64,000 bases of DNA, from the NCBI GenBank assembly GCA_027493955.1, contig JAOSJT010000001.1, forward strand, positions 5,132,552-5,196,551, given 5' to 3'. Within the stretch, counting starts at the first letter, position 1, and each line of letters begins with the position of its first letter. The DNA comes from Bacteroidia bacterium. Lineage in GTDB: Bacteria; Bacteroidota; Ignavibacteria; SZUA-365. Both the position numbers and the translations under genes were made by a program. This document shows, in pieces, positions 60,919 through 64,000 of this stretch. The notes beneath the pieces were generated by a model. The model was given only the letters and a program-made list of their open reading frames with translations. It was not told the origin of the DNA and made no database searches.

Positions 60919-62610
60919 ATGAAGGTCCACGCACGCGAATTTCTGTGGTTTCTTGTCCTGTTTCTGCCGCTGCTCGGTCTCTGGTATGCGGTGGATGCAA
61001 TGTATGTGCATGGTGTCAGGCGCCAGCTTGCATCGGACGTCAAGGACCGTCTCTCCGACAGAGCCACTGTGCTCTCCGCGGCGGTGAACAGCAAAATCTC
61101 CTTCCTGTACGGCATCAAGAGTTTTGTCGAAGCCGATCCATCCGTTTCCCGGCTTGACCGCGAATTCGAACGCATCGCCCGCTCTATCGTCGGACGGGCT
61201 ACCTGCATTCGGGCCGTTCAAATAGTACAGGACGGACGGATTACCTACAGTTGGCCCGTGACGAGGAATCAGAATGTCCTCGGACACAATTTACTTACCG
61301 ACGCACGGGAACCCGTTCGACGCACTGTCGCCGAAGCGATGCGGACGGATCGCGTTGTTCTCAACGGTCCCATCGAATTGCTGCAGGGCGGACTGGGGAT
61401 GGTGGGCCGCCTGCGCCTGCTGGGGCCCGATGGAAACGTGTGGGGACTTGCCGCCATTGTGATCGATATTCCCGATCTTCTCGTCGAGGCGGGAATTTCT
61501 CCGGAAGACGCTGTGAACCGCTATGCGCTTCGCTCGGGAGACGCGTCGGTATTCTTCGGATCGCCGACACTCCCTGCGGAGGAGGCCGAGCGGGAACGCG
61601 TCATGCTCATCGGTGGCGAGTGGACGTACTATGCCGCCCCGCTGGCAGGTTGGGATGCCGTCGTACAACAGAAAATGAGAGATGTTCGCGTATATAGCGG
61701 CGTTATCGCACTCTTACTCGCAGTGCTGCTTCTGCTCTTCGTCCGGAACAGAGAGATTTTGAAAAATCTGGTGGAACATCGCACCAGCGAATTGCGAAAA
61801 GCCAATGAAGATTTGCAGAACGAAGTAGAGCACCGCACCCGGATCAGCGAAGAACTGACCGTCGCCCTCGCACGCGCAGAGGAATCCGACCGGATGAAAG
61901 ATGCGTTTATCGCATCCATATCACACGAAATTCGTACCCCGCTGCATATCATCCTCGGCTATGTGGCGCTTGTGCATGCAGACGCACAAACGACACCCGA
62001 CGAACGCGCGGAGTATCTGCACAACATCCATCAGGCCAGCGGGCGATTGATGCGCACGGTGGAGCATCTGCTGCAACTGTCCAGCCTGAGAACGGGTGCT
62101 TTCCGTCCGAATATCGAGGCAATGGATCTCGTGCCATTGATTGGATCACTCGTTTCCGAGTACCGGACCCTCGCGGAGAAAAAAACGTTGCAACTCGAAT
62201 TCACGGCACCGGATGAAGCGGTCGTCGCCCGCGTGGACAGATTCTGTGTCGAGCAATCCCTCGCGAACGTGCTCGATAATGCCATCAAATATACAAAAGC
62301 GGGATTCATACGGGTACGGACCGAACACCGAGGCGGTGTCGCCCGGATAGTCGTACAGGACTCCGGTATCGGTATCTCGCAGGAGTACCGATCGCATGTG
62401 TTCGAGCCGTTTTCCCAGGAAGTCGGGGGCTATGCCCGGCCCTATGAAGGGCTCGGTCTCGGTCTGGCGCTCACGAGCCGGTATATCGAAATGTGCGGCG
62501 GAAGCATCGAAATACAGAGCAGCAAGGGTGAAGGGACGGAGGTGACGATTCTTCTCGCCGCCGTCGATGAGGAGGCGATGCCGGCCGTAGCGCTTCCGAA
62601 GGTACTCTAA
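60919..62610 (+). CDS. Sensor histidine kinase with CHASE-like input domain
   Basis: A protein of 563 residues with two membrane helices (about 8-26 and 260-275). Between them lies a periplasmic domain (about 30-255) with the CHASE-like phrases REFERIARSIVGR and RAVQIVQDGRITYSWPV. After a coiled coil (about 282-325) comes HisKA with H336 (SISHEIRTPLH), then HATPase_c with the N box NVLDNAIKYTK (about 450), DSGIGIS (about 481) and GLGLGLAL. It autophosphorylates H336 with ATP and passes phosphate to a response regulator, which is not encoded next to it: an orphan kinase. CHASE ligands are small molecules, here unknown. Confidence 0.93.
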   Translation: MKVHAREFLWFLVLFLPLLGLWYAVDAMYVHGVRRQLASDVKDRLSDRATVLSAAVNSKISFLYGIKSFVEADPSVSRLDREFERIARSIVGRATCIRAVQIVQDGRITYSWPVTRNQNVLGHNLLTDAREPVRRTVAEAMRTDRVVLNGPIELLQGGLGMVGRLRLLGPDGNVWGLAAIVIDIPDLLVEAGISPEDAVNRYALRSGDASVFFGSPTLPAEEAERERVMLIGGEWTYYAAPLAGWDAVVQQKMRDVRVYSGVIALLLAVLLLLFVRNREILKNLVEHRTSELRKANEDLQNEVEHRTRISEELTVALARAEESDRMKDAFIASISHEIRTPLHIILGYVALVHADAQTTPDERAEYLHNIHQASGRLMRTVEHLLQLSSLRTGAFRPNIEAMDLVPLIGSLVSEYRTLAEKKTLQLEFTAPDEAVVARVDRFCVEQSLANVLDNAIKYTKAGFIRVRTEHRGGVARIVVQDSGIGISQEYRSHVFEPFSQEVGGYARPYEGLGLGLALTSRYIEMCGGSIEIQSSKGEGTEVTILLAAVDEEAMPAVALPKVL

Positions 62611-62918
62611 TTCCTCAGGTACCGTTGAAACCGAAACGCCGGTTTCTTCCGCCGGAGAACTCCGCGCATATTCGTCGCTCCAGGATTCCGTTTTTTTTCC
62701 TCCGACAGCACGGGTGTGATGCGTCGCTGCGGGGCACATCGTTCCGTGTCATGGAGATAACCAGGGCAGAGCTACGCAAGGCCGACACGTGGCCTTGCCC
62801 GCACATGGCCTTGAGCGTGGTCTTGCGCGTAATGTGTTTTTCTATGCGGCATGGAAAATATTCGTACATTACTGTGTTTTGAACTGTCACGATTTCATTT
62901 CACCATCAGGAGTGCCCC
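62611..62918. other. Intergenic region between the kinase and the M20 peptidase
   Basis: These 308 bases contain a short hairpin (AAGGCC...GGCCTT near 62790) and an AT-rich stretch before the peptidase gene, with TACATTAC (62863-62870) as a possible -7 box lacking a good -33. No small gene or RNA was recognised. Confidence 0.4.
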
Positions 62919-64000
62919 ATGAAACAGGTAGCCGAGTATTTCAAAGCCAACCATGACCGCTTCATGCAGGAGATGATCGATTTTCTGGCCATACCCAGCA
63001 TCTCGACCAATGAGGAAAACAAACCCGACATGCTGGCGACGGCGAATTTCGTTGAGCAACAGCTCAAGAGTGCCGGACTCAGCAATGTGAAACAGTATCC
63101 GACCAAGGGTTTTCCGGTGGTGTATGGCGAATGGCTCGGCGCCAAGGGAAAACCGACAGTCCTGATTTACGGTCACTACGATGTGCAGCCGGTGGAACCC
63201 CTCGAGTTGTGGAAAACCGACCCCTTCAAGGCGGAAATCAAGGGCGGGAAAATTTTCGCGCGCGGATCGGCGGACGACAAGGGGCAGGTTTTCATCCATT
63301 TCAAAGTGCTCGAGGCCTGGCTGAAAACCGTCGGCGAGTTGCCGGTGAATGTGAAAGTGATCGTCGAAGGTGAAGAGGAAATCGGCAGCACACATCTTGC
63401 GGACTTTGTGAAGAAGAACAAGAAGCTGCTCGCCTGCGACAGCATTCTCATTTCCGACACGCACATGTTGGCACCGACAATGCCGAGCATCACCTACGGT
63501 CTGCGCGGATTGACCTATCTCGAACTCACGGTCACGTCCATGAACGGTGACCAGCATAGCGGCACATTCGGCGGCTCCGTCGCCAATCCGATCCAGGTGC
63601 TGGCCGAAATTCTCGTGCAGTGCAAGGATCCGAAAACCGGCAAGGTGAAGATTCCCGGCTTCTACGACGATGTCGTGAAGCTCACGAAGCAGGACAGGGC
63701 GGAACTCGCGAAAGTCCCGCATGATGACGCCAAGTATGCCAAGTCGCTCGGCGCGGTGAAGACGTTCGGCGAAGCGGGCTTCAGCACGGCCGAACGCACG
63801 GGCGCACGTCCCACGTTCGAGATCAACGGGATATTCGGCGGACACACCGGCCCCGGTGTCAAAACGGTACTGCCCGCCAAGGCGAGCGCAAAGGTTTCTA
63901 TGCGTCTCGTGGCCAATCAGGATCCCGACAAAATCGCAAAGCTGTTCAAAGAATACGTACTTTCCGTCGCGCCGGATACCGTCAAGGTGGATGTGCACCT
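62919..64000 (+). CDS. M20-family metallopeptidase (dipeptidase type), C-terminus cut by the window
   Basis: The ATG at 62919 has AGGAG seven bases upstream; 360 complete codons are present before the edge and no stop. The protein begins MKQVAEYFKANHDR and carries the M20 metal-site phrases YGHYDVQP (about 88), ARGSADDKGQ (about 120) and VEGEEEIGS (about 153), with metal ligands His, Asp and Glu. A dimerisation domain follows, with SGTFGGSVANP and GGHTGPGVKTVLPAKASA. Family members of about 450-460 residues cleave dipeptides or acylated amino acids in the cytoplasm. There is no signal peptide. Confidence 0.95.
   Translation, partial: MKQVAEYFKANHDRFMQEMIDFLAIPSISTNEENKPDMLATANFVEQQLKSAGLSNVKQYPTKGFPVVYGEWLGAKGKPTVLIYGHYDVQPVEPLELWKTDPFKAEIKGGKIFARGSADDKGQVFIHFKVLEAWLKTVGELPVNVKVIVEGEEEIGSTHLADFVKKNKKLLACDSILISDTHMLAPTMPSITYGLRGLTYLELTVTSMNGDQHSGTFGGSVANPIQVLAEILVQCKDPKTGKVKIPGFYDDVVKLTKQDRAELAKVPHDDAKYAKSLGAVKTFGEAGFSTAERTGARPTFEINGIFGGHTGPGVKTVLPAKASAKVSMRLVANQDPDKIAKLFKEYVLSVAPDTVKVDVH

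Overview
The window looks like chromosomal DNA of a moderately GC-rich member of the Bacteroidota/Ignavibacteriota side of the tree. Three things point there. At least eight encoded proteins end in a type IX secretion (T9SS) type A sorting domain (the YPNPF... / GREV.R / PSGIYLY-type C-terminus). Eight upstream regions carry the Bacteroidota promoter form TT(T)G-N19/20-TAnnTT. Many genes encode secreted or surface proteins of the kind these bacteria make. No rRNA, CRISPR array, insertion sequence or T9SS translocon core gene was seen. The exact genus cannot be read from the sequence.

Layout. 1-1.4 kb: tightly overlapping small ORFs plus a RadC-like gene, ending at the 3' side of tRNA-Lys(CTT), possibly the edge of an integrated element. 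1.5-2.1 kb: three copies of a MITE-like repeat with ends built from heptamers. 2.1-10.9 kb (minus): a surface or polyphosphate cluster of two CotH-like kinases, a SUMF1-fold lipoprotein, an arylsulfotransferase-like T9SS cargo, an HlyD-like adaptor, a VTC-domain polyphosphate polymerase and DUF4956. 11.3-16.0 kb (plus): an envelope operon ending in a PorE-like PD40/CRD/OmpA-like lipoprotein. 16.3-19.4 kb: a GVYG-repeat surface protein and a small T9SS protein. 19.6-23.7 kb: a large secreted subtilase with HYR repeats. 24-26.7 kb: acyl-CoA synthetase and a DUF4136 lipoprotein.

26.9-32.8 kb (minus): a giant RecQ-like helicase overlapping a membrane-anchored coiled-coil protein, the most unusual two-gene module here. 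33.2-42.9 kb (plus): outer-membrane barrel, 1946-residue secreted protein and FN3 protein. 43-49.5 kb (minus): two paralogous von Willebrand A T9SS proteins with near-identical 3' ends. 49.7-52.7 kb (minus): TonB-like protein, two paralogous lipoproteins, a beta-propeller protein and SSB. 53-57.2 kb (plus): tRNA-Leu(CAG), uridine kinase, DsbD and a lipoprotein MsrA. 57.5-60.8 kb (minus): T9SS protein made of carboxypeptidase-regulatory-like repeats. 60.9-64 kb (plus): a CHASE-type histidine kinase and a truncated M20 peptidase.

Taken together most of the window serves the cell envelope: secreted adhesin-like or enzymatic cargo, lipoproteins, periplasmic redox repair (DsbD, MsrA), energy transduction (TonB) and a probable polyphosphate/phosphorylation cluster. 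Intergenic DNA is rich in heptamer tandem repeats of several sequences, some of which begin exactly at stop codons.
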